Source of the DNA: Chinchilla lanigera
Taxonomy: Eukaryota; Chordata; Mammalia; Rodentia; Chinchillidae
Length of the DNA stretch: 64,000 nt
Assembly: GCF_000276665.1 (NCBI RefSeq)
Contig: NW_004955502.1
Coordinates: 570,223-634,222 of the forward strand
Direction: 5' to 3'
Part shown: positions 1 through 10,204 of the stretch, piece by piece
Layout of the letters: every line of letters starts with the position of its first letter
How positions within the stretch are numbered: position 1 is the first letter of the stretch
Position numbers and translations under genes: made by a program
Notes under the pieces: generated by a model
Database searches by the model: none
What the model was told of the DNA's origin: nothing
Seen by the model: only the letters and a program-made list of their open reading frames with translations

Positions 1-175
1 CATACTTCTTTCTTTCCCTTTTTATTCCCCCCAGGGTAGAAGCTGAGTGGTCACTGCCATCCACATCTGGGGTGGGTCTTTGCCCCTCAGTTTGCCCCTA
101 TATATTAATCATCCATTGACACACCCACCTCTGCCAGGCATTTTGTAATCCATTCAAGTTGACACATCACAATTA
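1..175 (-). mobile_element. ERVL-type (MLT2/MT2-like) LTR, edge of window
   Basis: The sequence ends at about 130-170 with a tail, caagttgacacatcacaatt, that resembles the conserved terminus of MLT2/MT2-type ERVL LTRs read on the minus strand. Upstream phrases (catctggggtgggtctttgcccctcag) also fit that family from memory. The element is cut by the window start, so its other end is not visible. It is a non-coding relic. The subfamily was not checked against a library. Confidence 0.5.
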
Positions 176-811
176 AAAGTCAAAATACCTAGGTGGACAT
201 GGTGGAATTATATGGTTCCTTACTGAAGGGAGACAAGAGGTCTGAATCTGAGAAGGTGATGTTAGCAGGGCAGAGGCTGCAGTAATGTGGTTGTGAACTG
301 CAAGAGGCAAGGAACAGATTCTTTGCTGTGGCCTTAAATAGGACTTGTTGGAACTTGGAGGATATTTTTACTTTTGTCAGTAAGACTCACTTTGTACTTG
401 TGACCTACAGATCCTACCCTGATGAAGTATAACTTATTGCTTATCTGAGGAAAAGTGGGAATAAAACTCAAAACTGTGGAGTATTGATTTTTATTGATAA
501 ATTCTTTATATATCTTTATAAATGAAATGAGGTGAACCTCAAAATGTGAATTCCTTTTAAAGATACAACTATTGGACAATCATTCTTTAAATTTTTTCTG
601 AAATACTGACTTTAAAAAATTGACAGTTAAATTTGTATATGAGTGTATATCACCTGCTGTCCTCGTAAAACTGAAAACAGTGTCAAGTGATATATTTATT
701 AATAGCTAAGTCTAGGCACTCCATAATGCATTTATACTTGAAAATATTATGTTGTACACAACAAAAACAAATGATATTGCTTTAATTTTTTTGTTTTTTT
801 GTTTTAATTTT
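176..811. other. Unique AT-rich intergenic stretch
   Basis: No recognisable repeat or coding signal. The one open frame here (334-579, minus) shows no family features and is taken as chance. Confidence 0.5.
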
Positions 812-875
812 TTAATAGAACATTCACAGTATTATAAGATCAGTGTTAATAGAACATTCACGTTATTTTAAGATT
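812..875. repeat. 34-bp-period tandem duplication
   Basis: The phrase ttaatagaacattcac occurs at 812 and again at 846, each followed by a similar AT-rich tail ending in aagat. It is a two-copy imperfect direct duplication lying immediately left of an L1 insertion site, and its second copy overlaps the start of that L1's target-site duplication. Confidence 0.7.
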
Positions 876-1025
876 AAAGGTACAAACTGTATCTTGGATT
901 TTTTATTTTAAAGAGAAAAGAACAAAAAAAATAATAAAAACAAAGACATAAACAAAATAACAGAAAAACAACAGAAATGATACACAATTTCAAAATAAGG
1001 TGATAGGAAATTAACAATGGTTGTT

Positions 1026-1130
1026 GAGGCTGGGGACTTAGCTTAGTGGCACAGCACCTGCCTGGCAAGCACAAGGTCATGAGTTCGATTCCTGGTACCA
1101 GAAATAAAACCCAACCAAACAAACAAAAAA
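1026..1130 (+). mobile_element. ID-like SINE nested in L1
   Basis: This tRNA-derived SINE starts ggctggggacttagctta, has a Pol III B-box-like gttcgattc at 1083-1091, and ends in a CA/A-rich tail. The 11-bp direct repeat caatggttgtt flanks it (about 1015-1025 and 1131-1141). That sequence is part of the host L1 3' UTR, so the SINE inserted after the L1. It is non-coding and shows no sign of current activity. Confidence 0.88.
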
Positions 1131-1278
1131 AGCAATGGTTGTTATATTATATATTGTTATCTTCAAGGTGGTTACTCAGATAATCAGATATAGGCATGTA
1201 AGACTGATCAAACAATTACACAGTAACTGTTCTTTTCAGTAAACCAATAGAAATTAGTAGTATAGTTATCTTGGCTAT

Positions 1279-1310
1279 TGTGTGTGTGTATGTGTGTGTG
1301 TTTGTGTGTA
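1279..1310. repeat. (TG)n microsatellite
   Basis: Interrupted TG dinucleotide run inside the L1 3' UTR, at the position where sister copies carry tatacatatata-type sequence. Confidence 0.85.
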
Positions 1311-1649
1311 TTTTTCCCTTCCTTTCTTTTTTTTCTCTTTTCCCTCCTCCCAATTGTTCTTTCCTGTTTGAGCAATTTATTTCCCTTTCACAATATCTAT
1401 TGTACCTTTCAGATTTTATTTACTCTTTAAAGTTCTTATATAGGGAGGCAATATGATGTTTACACATGTGAGTCTGATTTATTTCACTTATGAGTATGCT
1501 CTCTAGTTGTACCCATTTACCTATAAATATTAAAGGTAAGATTAAAGGTGCAAACTATACCTTGGATAGTTTTAAGTATATGCCAAAAATGAAATGACAT
1601 TGACCTCCTCAATGATCAAGTATTTTATCAGCTGATAAATAGCATACTT

Positions 1650-2010
1650 GTCAAGAAGACCCAGGTGTCTGAGATTATTTTCTGCTTGCAAGCAACAGTG
1701 AGCCTACCACAGTTTCACAGATGCTGTGTCAGAGTAAGCGACTTTATTGCTCCAGCTCATCATGTGTGCTGATCCTCAGCATAGCTTGGGTCTGTTTCTC
1801 TTGCACTCAAGCCCACCAGTGGGGATATAAATGGGCCCAGACTGATAGCTTGCACATGGAGTAGGTTGCAGTAGAGGAGAGGAGCTCCATGTGTAGGAAC
1901 CTGAGGGTTTTATACTATAGAGTAAGCACACCTACCTTTTGCTATAGAAGGACACACTATGCAATGTTACTTAGAAATATATGCTCAGGAGCCTTATAAT
2001 TGAGGTCATA
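1650..2010 (-). mobile_element. Candidate solo LTR of an endogenous retrovirus
   Basis: On the minus strand there is a TATA-like tataaaac near 1908-1915 and, about 165 bases downstream, an aataaa signal at 1743-1748 (tttatt on the plus strand). A further stretch that would be R/U5 follows. This spacing fits an LTR. I did not find clear TG...CA ends or a target duplication, and the family is not recognised. It could instead be unique sequence. Confidence 0.35.
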
Positions 2011-2265
2011 ACCCTGGATGTGCCAATAATAGTGTATGAATTGGTGACTAGTTTTCTCATATAATTTTACCAATTGGATATTGTAAAGAGTAGACTGGGG
2101 CAAAAATCACTTTAAAAGCCACACAACATTTGGTAATGCTTGCACTGTTTTTACCAAAAGGTGAACTATGTCCTTGTTCCCATGCCCCACTGCTGAAGAG
2201 AAAACACCTTTCTTTGCATATGTCACATACAGTCCCTGTGAGCATTACTCTAGCATACTAATTTC

Positions 2266-2441
2266 TTTTTAAAAATATTTTTATTTTAAAGAAAATAATA
2301 AAAAACAACAGTGACAAAATACCAACAATATAGACAAAAACAAAACAAAGTAAAAACAATACAAATGAAACAGGGTTTCAGAGCAAAATGATAGGATTTA
2401 ACAGTGGTTGTTATATTACCTACGGTTGTCTTCAACCAAAT
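2266..2441 (-). mobile_element. Very short 5'-truncated L1 3' end with TSD
   Basis: It holds the same L1 3' UTR block as at 899 (A-rich run, then cagtggttgttatatt and cggttgtcttcaa). The flanks tctagcatactaatttc (2249-2265) and tctagcataagaatttc (2442-2458) match at 15 of 17 positions. The insert is only about 176 bases, a severely truncated retrotransposition event. Confidence 0.8.
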
Positions 2442-2458
2442 TCTAGCATAAGAATTTC

Positions 2459-3340
2459 CAAGAGGAAATCTCTAAAGATGTCAAGAGATTTCTGCGTGAC
2501 AACCTAACTTTAAGTAGCTTCATGCATTTCCTTTTCCTGAGGAATTAAAATTGAGTCAATAAGGCCAGTCTTTTCCTTTCAGTAGGACGCCTCCCTGTCT
2601 CTGCCCTAGCCACCTCCCCCAGGTCACGTCTACAGCATAGGGACAAGGGGTGCATTTTCACTGGTAACCGTGATGTGTGGCACAAGCACGACATACCAGG
2701 CACTGGGAAACATTAATTTATGACATCTTTCCATACTCCCTGCCAGGGCATTTTCCATTCCCACATGAGTAGGACATTCAGATTTGGGGACCAATTACCT
2801 TAAAAATTATTCATTGTTTATCTTAAATGCAAATTTCACTGGACATCTTTTTTCACTTGCTCCATCTGTCCACCCTATGTGGAGGACAAGGGATGCAGTT
2901 TTAAAGGATCACACAGTTTGACAATTTAAACTAAATTTAAATATTCTACCTTGTGAATGAGGCTCTGAAAACACTACACTGTCCCCAGGTAAACCATGTT
3001 TGTTTTCTATTACACTGGCCTCTGCAAAGACCATACAAAGTGAATGCTTAGTTAGCAGGCTCATCCCCTGGAAGGGAACATGGGGCAGGATAGAAGAAAA
3101 ACCCTTCTAACAGAACCTCCCATGTCCCCCGAAGCCGGTCCTCCTGCCGCCCCAGCAAAGGCTGCAGCTCTGTACACTGACACCTTCCTCTATTCTTGTC
3201 AGACCTTGCACAATTGCATGACTTATTCTTCTTGTACTCATTGCACACAGGGCTTGGATTTCAAGTATGACCCTTTTTTCTTATGAGTAGTGATATGAAG
3301 TGTCTAGATAAGGAAAAAGAGTCAGCTAAGAAAAACAAAT
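2459..3340. other. Intergenic stretch, no assigned element
   Basis: Moderately GC-richer patches (2580-2650 and 3060-3180), with no repeat family or coding sequence recognised. The overlapping short open frames at 3048-3286 on both strands do not look like known proteins. Confidence 0.4.
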
Positions 3341-3389
3341 AACTTTCATGTTCTTCCTAGCAAAAAAATATTTCCACATATCACCTGAT

Positions 3390-3720
3390 GAAATAAATGT
3401 CTGGCCTCACTCACCATCCTCTTCAGGGTTCAGTGGGATTTTCATTTTGATGCTTTCAAGTCTTGGCGCTTCTGTGTCCTTGGAGTGTCCTGTTCCTCCT
3501 CCGACTACAAGCAGCTCACTGGTACTTGTCCTTTCCTCGGCTGATGTGAAACTTCTTCAAGTTCTTCCGGAATCTTCGGGTCCAGGTTTGGCATCTTGGC
3601 TGTCCATTCAGCTTCCATTGCTTCCATCTTAATCCCTCTTCACAGACTCCGGGTGGACAACCGTCATGTTTGTTTCTCAGTGTCCACGTACAGGGGTTGC
3701 TGAGGACACGTTTATCCATA
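3390..3720 (-). pseudogene. Coding-like segment of unknown origin (exon or pseudogene candidate)
   Basis: A GC-richer block within AT-rich surroundings. On the minus strand it has a 67-codon open frame (3719 to 3516) with a basic C-terminus (RRFRKNLKKFHISRGK). Beyond it another frame reads KMKIPLNPEED just before a splice-donor-like atg|gtgagt (reverse complement, near 3408-3416). I do not recognise the protein. The frames change along the block, which suggests a decayed copy, but chance cannot be ruled out. Confidence 0.2.
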
Positions 3721-3793
3721 GTGCATGAAGTATAATAGTGCTAGCTCCCATTTTAAAATGAAAAAGTCATTTCTTCTTAATATCAATGTGAAC

Positions 3794-3970
3794 AGGGTGT
3801 GGTGGCACAAGCTTGGCATGGTGGCACATGCCTGTAATCCCAGCACTCCGGAGGCTGAGGCAGGAGGATCGTTGCAAGTTCAAGACCAGCCTGGGCTACA
3901 AACTCAGCTCAAGGCCAGCCTGAACTGCGTAGCGAGACCCTGCCTCAAAAAGACAAACACAAAACAAAAT
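3794..3970 (+). mobile_element. B1-like (7SL-derived) SINE with internal duplication
   Basis: It contains gcctgtaatcccagcac, ggaggctgaggcaggagg, an internal extra unit (ctacaaactcagctcaaggccagcctg) and gcgagaccctgcctcaaaaa. The 5' part is duplicated (ggtggcacaagcttggcatggtggcacatgcc). Flanks tcaatgtga and tcaatatga could be a degraded target duplication. The open frame across it is a by-product of the repeat. Confidence 0.88.
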
Positions 3971-4419
3971 CTCAATATGACTGAACTGGGGAGAGGAATA
4001 AGTTTTGCATATTCTCTTGCATAGGAAGAAAATGATTAAATCTTTTTCTGCAGATTAAGAGGCAAGGGATTTCAGATGTGAATAATTTTCTTACTGTCAG
4101 CTGAAAGATCTCTTTGGAGTTGTGTTTCCTTCAAGACTATAGATGCTGCTTCTCATTCTGCTGGCAAGGCCTCAGCCCTCAAAACATTGCAGAAAACATT
4201 TGGCTTGGCCAGGAGAATACCCTAAGGGGTCACTGACATTTACTGTTTATTGCTTCAAGTGGAAAAACACCCCAATCTATTCAAGTTCAGATTTCTTTTA
4301 GTGGTACTCCTTTTCTATTAGTTGCCATAGATAAAGTACTGTGATAGACATATTATAAACTGTATTAAGTTGTGCCATCATGCGAGTTGATTTCTTGCCC
4401 GGGTGACACACTGGGCACT
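3971..4419. other. Intergenic stretch, nothing recognised
   Basis: No repeat family, RNA gene or coding signal found. Confidence 0.4.
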
Positions 4420-4700
4420 GACCTCGGTGAGGTGGCTGTCCTCCATGTGACCATGTGGAGATCCAGGCTCTTTTCATCTTGAAGCTCCACCATCACCTAG
4501 GGAAAGCTATTCGTGCCCAGCTGGACAGCGGAAGACAGCAAGCTGGAAGGGAGGCGCCTGTGGAGGAGACACTCCTAACCCCAGAAGTCCTGGCCAAAGT
4601 GGGCCCCTGCATCACTGCTGCTCACATTTCACTGAGGAAAATTTAAAGTCACGTGGGGAACAGCAGAAAAATTGGAAAAGTATTACCTCTTTTACCCTTT
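4420..4700 (+). repeat. Probable ancient mammalian interspersed repeat, class unassigned
   Basis: Phrases such as ggtggctgtcctccatgtga, gatccaggctcttttcatct and gaagctccaccatcacctag resemble a dispersed mammalian repeat I remember from other genomes. I cannot name its class with certainty. The open frame 4455-4646 inside it is probably not a gene. Confidence 0.35.
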
Positions 4701-4799
4701 AGCCTAAAGAGAGAGCGGGTTTTGGTGGACAGCAGTAGTCTCTGTCCTGTGATCTTTTGTTTTTGGCAATCTCAGTTACCACTTTAGTCCCTTCAAGGA

Positions 4800-5015
4800 G
4801 TGACGAAAGAAGTTAGTCTCACCCTTTCCTCTCTCTTACTCAGACATCATATGAAATTTAAATGCTTCATTTCTTTGGTTCTTAGTGTTGCTGCTGTTCT
4901 CATGATACTGGTATGTTTCCTATCAAAGGACATCTTATTACTTCTATTTTCTCTTGCAACAATTCCCACTCTGCTTGGCATAGTAATTAATGAATACATA
5001 ATGGTTAAAAAGTGA
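4800..5015 (+). CDS. Short open frame with two hydrophobic segments (uncertain)
   Basis: A 71-codon open frame. From about residue 22 it encodes two hydrophobic stretches (FISLVLSVAAVLMILVCFL and LLLLFSLATIPTLLGIVI) separated by SKD, then a lysine tail (MVKK). A pyrimidine-rich tract ending cag at 4842-4844 lies in front of the hydrophobic part, so it could be a terminal exon entered by splicing. No family is recognised, there is no upstream promoter evidence, and AT-rich DNA often gives hydrophobic chance frames. Chance is the leading explanation. Confidence 0.15.
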   Translation: MTKEVSLTLSSLLLRHHMKFKCFISLVLSVAAVLMILVCFLSKDILLLLFSLATIPTLLGIVINEYIMVKK

Positions 5016-5417
5016 ATAATAGAATGAATATGCTCTGTGTGATTCCAGCTCCATTATAAACACTGTATGTACCCTCTCATCGATCACGTATTGGCTTGAA
5101 CTAGGAAATGGCATCTCTGGAAAGACTCTTTCTTTGTGGCTTCTCTGAATGGAAGTTGCTCATTCCACATGTTCCATGCTGGAGAGGGCTGGGGAGGACT
5201 CTGCTTATTCCTGTGCTGCCACTTGGCCTTAGTGAACATATGGCAGGAGAGTCATGCTGGCCCTGAAGGTCTAATGTCATCTACATACAGCTCTGTGGAT
5301 TGTCACTGTCGCCTCTGAACTGCAGCAGAGACAGACCCATGGGGGAATTGGGCACTTGTTGGCATTCTTTTATTCCTCATCAGTTTTCCTTTGCTTTTCA
5401 TGTTGTGACTGCAAAAT
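5016..5417. other. Intergenic stretch, nothing recognised
   Basis: No repeat or gene signal. The short open frame at 5136-5318 has no recognisable features. Confidence 0.4.
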
Positions 5418-5433
5418 AGTGCTACATTTCTTT

Positions 5434-5531
5434 CTTTCTTTCTTTTTTTTTTCCCCCGGTACCGGGAATCGAACTCATGACCTCGCTCTTGTCAGCCAGG
5501 CGCTGTGCTGCTGAACTAAATCCCCAGCCCC
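5434..5531 (-). mobile_element. ID-like SINE with near-perfect TSD
   Basis: On the minus strand: ggggctggggatttagttca, a B-box-like gagttcgattcc (5465-5476) and a T-rich (tail) start. Flanks agtgctacatttcttt (5418-5433) and agtgctccatttcttt (5532-5547) match at 15 of 16 positions, which marks the target-site duplication and both ends. Confidence 0.88.
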
Positions 5532-5547
5532 AGTGCTCCATTTCTTT

Positions 5548-6190
5548 TGCAAACACTCAATTATTATGGAAAGAGGCTCTCCAGGACAATGGCAAAAAAA
5601 TAAGTCCCCTGTCATGATAGTCTCCCATCTGTCTCTGAGGAGTTCTTTAGAAGATTTTCTCACTTCTATCTTTGAAATAGCCCCTTCCCCATCATTTTGC
5701 TCCTCCGTTGTCCTGTCTGATATTACCTGGGCTGCTGTGCTCCTTGAGAGATTGCCGCTTCTTTGGGCACAGGTAACCTCTGCTGGAGACCACTGTTGAT
5801 GCACATTTGAGGGACTGCCTGGTATTGTACCCACGGCAAACCAGGCCCAGACATTGGGCAGAGCTTTTCTAGTCATTTATCACAGCACAGCAGTGTCCAA
5901 CTTAAAACTTTTAAGTAAGACTATGCATAATTTAAGAACAATGAAAGAGAAGCACACAAGAAAGGATAGTTATAAACTAATGTTTATTCTCAGGGGCTGG
6001 AAAAAGATGAACTGCCTACTTTGTTTCTTACATGTATTCACATGGTAGGACTCCACTGAATTGCCCTTGCTTCCTGTTCAAAAGGAATTGACCATATTTG
6101 TGCAGATCTGCTCCTGGGTTCTCTATTGTCATCATCGGTCTACTTGTCAGTCTTCACATGTATACCAAACTGTCTTTACTACTGTGATAT
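5548..6190. other. Intergenic stretch, nothing recognised
   Basis: Open frames on both strands (for example 5475-5876 minus, which runs through the SINE) have no recognisable domains. They are treated as chance. Confidence 0.4.
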
Positions 6191-6194
6191 TTTT

Positions 6195-6382
6195 TTTTCT
6201 AGTTTGCCGGGGATTGAACCCAAAGAGCACAGAGATAATCACCTGTGCTATTTATTTATTATTTATTTATCTTTTATTTTGAGAAGTGTTCTCATTAACA
6301 TGCTCATGTTGGCTGTGAAGTTGTGATCCCCGCCTCCCAGATAGCTGGAATTATAGGCAGGCGCCACCATGCCTGGCTTCAA
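6195..6382 (-). mobile_element. B1+ID composite SINE
   Basis: On the plus strand an ID-like reverse complement (gccggggattgaacccaaag) comes first. It is followed by a B1-like reverse complement ending ggcgccaccatgcctggctt. Read on the minus strand it is B1 then ID, the order of B1-dID-type fusions. A TTTA-rich linker separates the halves. It is strongly diverged. Confidence 0.7.
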
Positions 6383-6390
6383 AGCTTTAA

Positions 6391-6849
6391 AATAAATGAA
6401 AATTAGGTAGTGTGGAGCCTCTCTTAGTAATAGATTCCTTCTGCTCTTGTATGCACAAATTTTAAAATGAAGCTTTGTGTGTGAAAGATGTTTTTTGCTC
6501 TGTACTTGTATATAATTAAAGTTTTGTGATTTTTTTCTTTCATTATGGTAAAGATCTAGAGTTGCTTAGCTTGCGAGGTTCTCTTGAGAAGTGTGTCTGT
6601 GGTCCCTACACATTGAATCTTTCTGTCTTGGGCTATGTCTTAGAGATTTAATTTTCACTGATTTAAAGCAATTTTGTTGATACGTACCTCAGTGGACTTT
6701 TATTTATGTTTCTTGTCCTAGGAGGACAGTAAAATTCTCAGATCTGTGGAATTATAATTTTCATAAATTTACAAATATTAGAGCTTTATTTCTTCACATT
6801 GTTTCTCTTCCATCTCTTTTTGAAAGGTAAAAACGGTACAAGAGAAATT
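6391..6849. other. AT-rich intergenic stretch
   Basis: No element or gene recognised. Confidence 0.4.
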
Positions 6850-7235
6850 GTTCTTTTTAAAAAACTTTGTTTTTTTGAAACTGTCTAGCTCTGTAACTGA
6901 TTCATGACTCTATAATTACTTCCTTGATCCTTGTGACCATGAGATCATAACTGAACATACAGGAAGTCTGATTGTATCAAGCTCCATGACCATTTATCCA
7001 GCCTAGTAACCTATGATCTCACCCTGCTAGCTAATCAGAAGAACTGCCAGGCTGTTCTATCTCGCCTTTGTACCTTCTGCTTGTGCATCATATAAAAATC
7101 CTAGACCATCAGAGATAGGGACCTGATATTTTGGAAATGATCCCAATCAGTGCTTGTTGACTTAAAATAAATCTGCCTCCCAATCCTGAGCGTCATTTTG
7201 GTGTTTCTGTTTGCTGTAGCACTTTGACTGAATCC
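6850..7235 (+). mobile_element. Probable solo LTR of an endogenous retrovirus
   Basis: A TATA-like tataaaa at 7091-7097 is followed 69 bases later by aataaa (7166-7171). A U5-like GC/T-rich stretch follows to about 7235. The upstream part (about 6850-7080) would be U3. No internal retroviral genes are present, so it would be a solo LTR. The exact ends and target duplication are not resolved and the family is not named. Confidence 0.45.
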
Positions 7236-7244
7236 AATTACATG

Positions 7245-8310
7245 TTTATTAAGACACTTGAAATCATTGTGCTGTCCACTGATACTCTTTATTTTTCTCA
7301 GTCTCTGTTCTGTACTTCACTTCAATTTGGTTTCTATTGCTGTCTTCCAGTTCACTGGTTATTTATCTGATCATGTAAAATCTGCTCTTAAACTTACCAG
7401 TCTATTTTTCACATCAGACCTCATGTTTTCAGCTCTAGAAGTTCAATTTGAGACTTTGTATCTTCATGGCCTTTCTGTATATGTCATTCTTTCCTTTGGC
7501 TACTTGACCTTATGAAACACCACTAAAATAACTGGTAAAATCTTCGGGGCAATGTTTTTAGCATCTGCATGAGTTCTGGGTCAGTTACAATTGATTTATT
7601 TGCCTCTCCATTTTGGGCTGCATTTCCCGGTTTGTTTCTTTGCCTGAATTCCTGGCATTGTGAAATTTACTGTTTTGGTTACTGGATATTTTTGTATTTC
7701 TAAAAATATTCTTGAGGTTTGTTCTTACAACAACTAAAATGCCAATAAAGAAGTTGATCTTTTAGTGCACTTTTCATCTTGTTAGGTGGGATTAAAACAT
7801 GGTTTAGTCTACAGCAAAGCTTCCCCTACACCAAGGAAAATCCCTTTAGAGTATTTTATTTGTTTTTGCCATGAGTTCAGGCTTTTGGATGGAGGGACTC
7901 TTTGTGCCCATCTGTGTTCTGGGCACTGCCTTCTCTACTCTTTTACAGTGGTTCTTTCCCTGGCCTCAGGTTCTTGTCTCACTCGTAGTCTCTGATCAGT
8001 ATTGAGGTGCGGATTTGAGGCAGGCTCTCTTTAGATCTTTGGAACTTTCCCCTTGTAAACACCAGCTGCCTTAACCTCCCCATCCTTCCTCCCATCTCAA
8101 CTCAGAGTCCAGTGGCCTCTACCAGTGTGCTCCTCTTGGTGCTGCAGCTTGGAAACTGCCCTGGGACACTAACCTGGGGTCCTGTAGGGCTTGTACCATT
8201 TCCCTTATATCTCAGGGTCCTCGGTTTTCTAATTGCCATTGTCTTGAGAATTCTCATTTTCCACAGTGTGTTTTATCAGTTGTTTAAAGAAGGAGGATAA
8301 ATCCAATCCT
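7245..8310 (-). mobile_element. Ancient L1M-like non-coding segment
   Basis: Phrases including tggttactggatatttttgt, ttcttgaggtttgttct and ggttctttccctggcctcag match, from memory, a long non-coding segment of old mammalian L1 (L1M) elements read on the minus strand. The open frames inside it are not genes. Boundaries are approximate, and a repeat-library search would settle them. Confidence 0.5.
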
Positions 8311-8734
8311 TGTGATTTCATTTTAGGTCAAATAGAAATAAAATCTTTCTTAATTTAGGAATTCCCTAAAATGACTTATACAGGTAAATTTCACCTGTTC
8401 ATTTCAGGTAAAATCTCACTCCAACAAGAATGATATGGCCTCATTTTTTACTTTTTCATAAGTAATATTCAGACACTAAAATTTATAAATTTTTCAGAAT
8501 CAGCTTTAATCAACACCTTTAACAGCATTTTCCAAAAGCATCATTGGCTGCCAAAAGCTCAATTCTACTATAATTTGAAGTTTTTCCTTCAGTCTGATGT
8601 CTGCTAAGAGGAGATCTGTTGGTATTTCCTGGGCTTTTGAGGGTCACTTTTCATAATTTCTAGTGAGAACCAGCACACACAAAAAAACACTGCCCTCAAG
8701 AACATGTGATAATACTAAGGAAAATGCAGTTTCA

Positions 8735-9645
8735 ATGCAAACACACACATATTTTTCTTTTTAGCACTTTCAATACTACTCCAATTATTTATTTAATTAT
8801 TAATTGTACAGATTGATGGGATTAACTGTGATATTTCTTTGCATACATACACCCATTTCTACCATCTCCCCAGCTCCCCTGCTCTTGTACACTTCCCACA
8901 CCCTAGCAGGCCCTCAGAATTTTTTTTCTGGCCACATTCCTCTCTCCCCTTTTATATCTCTAGCAACTGCTATTCCATTTCATACTTTTACAAGGTTGAC
9001 TTTTTGGTTTCCTTAAATGAGTGAGAATGTGTGACATTTGTTTTTCTGTGTTGGTTTTGTTTTACTCAACAAAATTGATCTCCAGTTCCATCCGAGTTAC
9101 TGCAAGTCATTAGATTTCACTCTTTTTTGTGTCCATGCAGCATTTCACTGAGTAATTATATCATATTTTCTATCATGTGCTCTTCTGCTGAAGCATATGT
9201 GGGATGATTCCATATTTTGGTTGTTATGAATGGTGCTATAATAGAATATGGGGCTGTAGGTATCTTTTTCTTCTAAAGATTTTATCTCCTTTGGGTACAT
9301 ATGGCCAGTGGTGGGACTGATGGTTCACATAAGAAGTTCTATTTTTGTTTCTTGAGGACCCTCCATGTCATTTTCTACACTGGTTGTACTAACTTACATT
9401 CGCAGCAACAGCAAATAAAAGTTCCCTTTTCCCCGCTTCCGTACTTCCTTGCCAGCATTTATCGTTGTCTTTGATGACAGTTGTGCTGTCAGGGGTGAGA
9501 TGGTATCTCACTGCCTTTTGATTTGAATTTCTGTGATGATTAGTGAAGTAATTTTTTCATGTGTTTGCTGGTCATTCTTATGTCCTCTTCTTTTGAGAAG
9601 TATCTGTTCAGTTAGTCCATTTTTAACTTGGCTTTTTTTGGTGTT
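8735..9645 (-). mobile_element. 5'-truncated L1, 3' UTR and ORF2 end
   Basis: It reads as the reverse complement of an L1 3' region. Marks are the ctccagttccatccgagtta and tccatattttggttgttatg phrases, the gatggtatctcactgccttt phrase of the ORF2 end, and a breakdown of similarity at about 9645. There are many stops and frameshifts, so it is an old copy. Confidence 0.75.
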
Positions 9646-10185
9646 CCTTTCTTAAAGCTTCCTATATACACACATTTTCCTACGGGGAACAATCCATAGA
9701 GACAAAACTTGCTCTAGATCACAATATCTTACTGTGCTGTGTGGAATGGTTTAGTTCCTTGAACTGCACTGATGGAGATTGTAGGCATTTGCATAAAAGT
9801 ATAAATTCAAATCTCAACTTCGTAGGGGGTGAACCTCTTAAGAACTTTGATCTAAGCTGTTCAGCGTTCCCTCACCCAGATTCACATTGTCACACTCCAC
9901 TTATCCTGCGCTCATCCGGGTTCCTGCCATCTTAGCGGGAGTCCACACGTCAGTCTCAGTATTCGCTCCTGGTCTCTCTGCTCGGTTTGACTCTCAGGCT
10001 TCCTCATCCACCTTCACCTTTCACACAAATCATCTCTAATCTAACATAATATTAAATCCTTTCCACCCTGAATTCTTTCACCACTTCTCTTCCTGTCCCG
10101 GCTAATGCTTTGCCCTTTTAATCTTAACAGGAATTGAGGTCATTCACCCTCTTGTCTTTCTGTTTCAGAGAAGTAGTGTCTCTAT
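9646..10185. other. Intergenic stretch, nothing recognised
   Basis: GC-richer around 9860-9990. No family or gene identified. Confidence 0.4.
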
Positions 10186-10204
10186 TACCTAAGGTTAATT
10201 CTTC

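Larger units (their letters stand above)
899..1538 (-). mobile_element. 5'-truncated L1 (3' UTR only) with 28-bp TSD
   Basis: The poly-T start (the poly-A tail on the minus strand), the A-rich stretch, the phrase caatggttgttatatt, the polypyrimidine tract and the motif gtctgatttatttcactta recur in the L1 copies at 29.5, 30.2 and 33.5 kb. They therefore mark the 3' UTR of one L1 lineage. Flanks 871-898 and 1539-1566 match at 25 of 28 positions and read as the target-site duplication. The copy is split by a nested ID SINE at 1026-1130 and contains a TG repeat at 1279-1310. It has no coding capacity. Confidence 0.85.

Noticed and set aside
1026..1130. tRNA-like sequence with A- and B-box-like motifs
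   Set aside because: It has an A-rich tail and target duplication, and sister copies at 5434, 10205 and 43796, so it is an ID-like SINE rather than a tRNA gene.
5475..5876. 133-codon minus-strand frame
   Set aside because: Its C-terminal end is ID-like SINE sequence and the rest has no family features.
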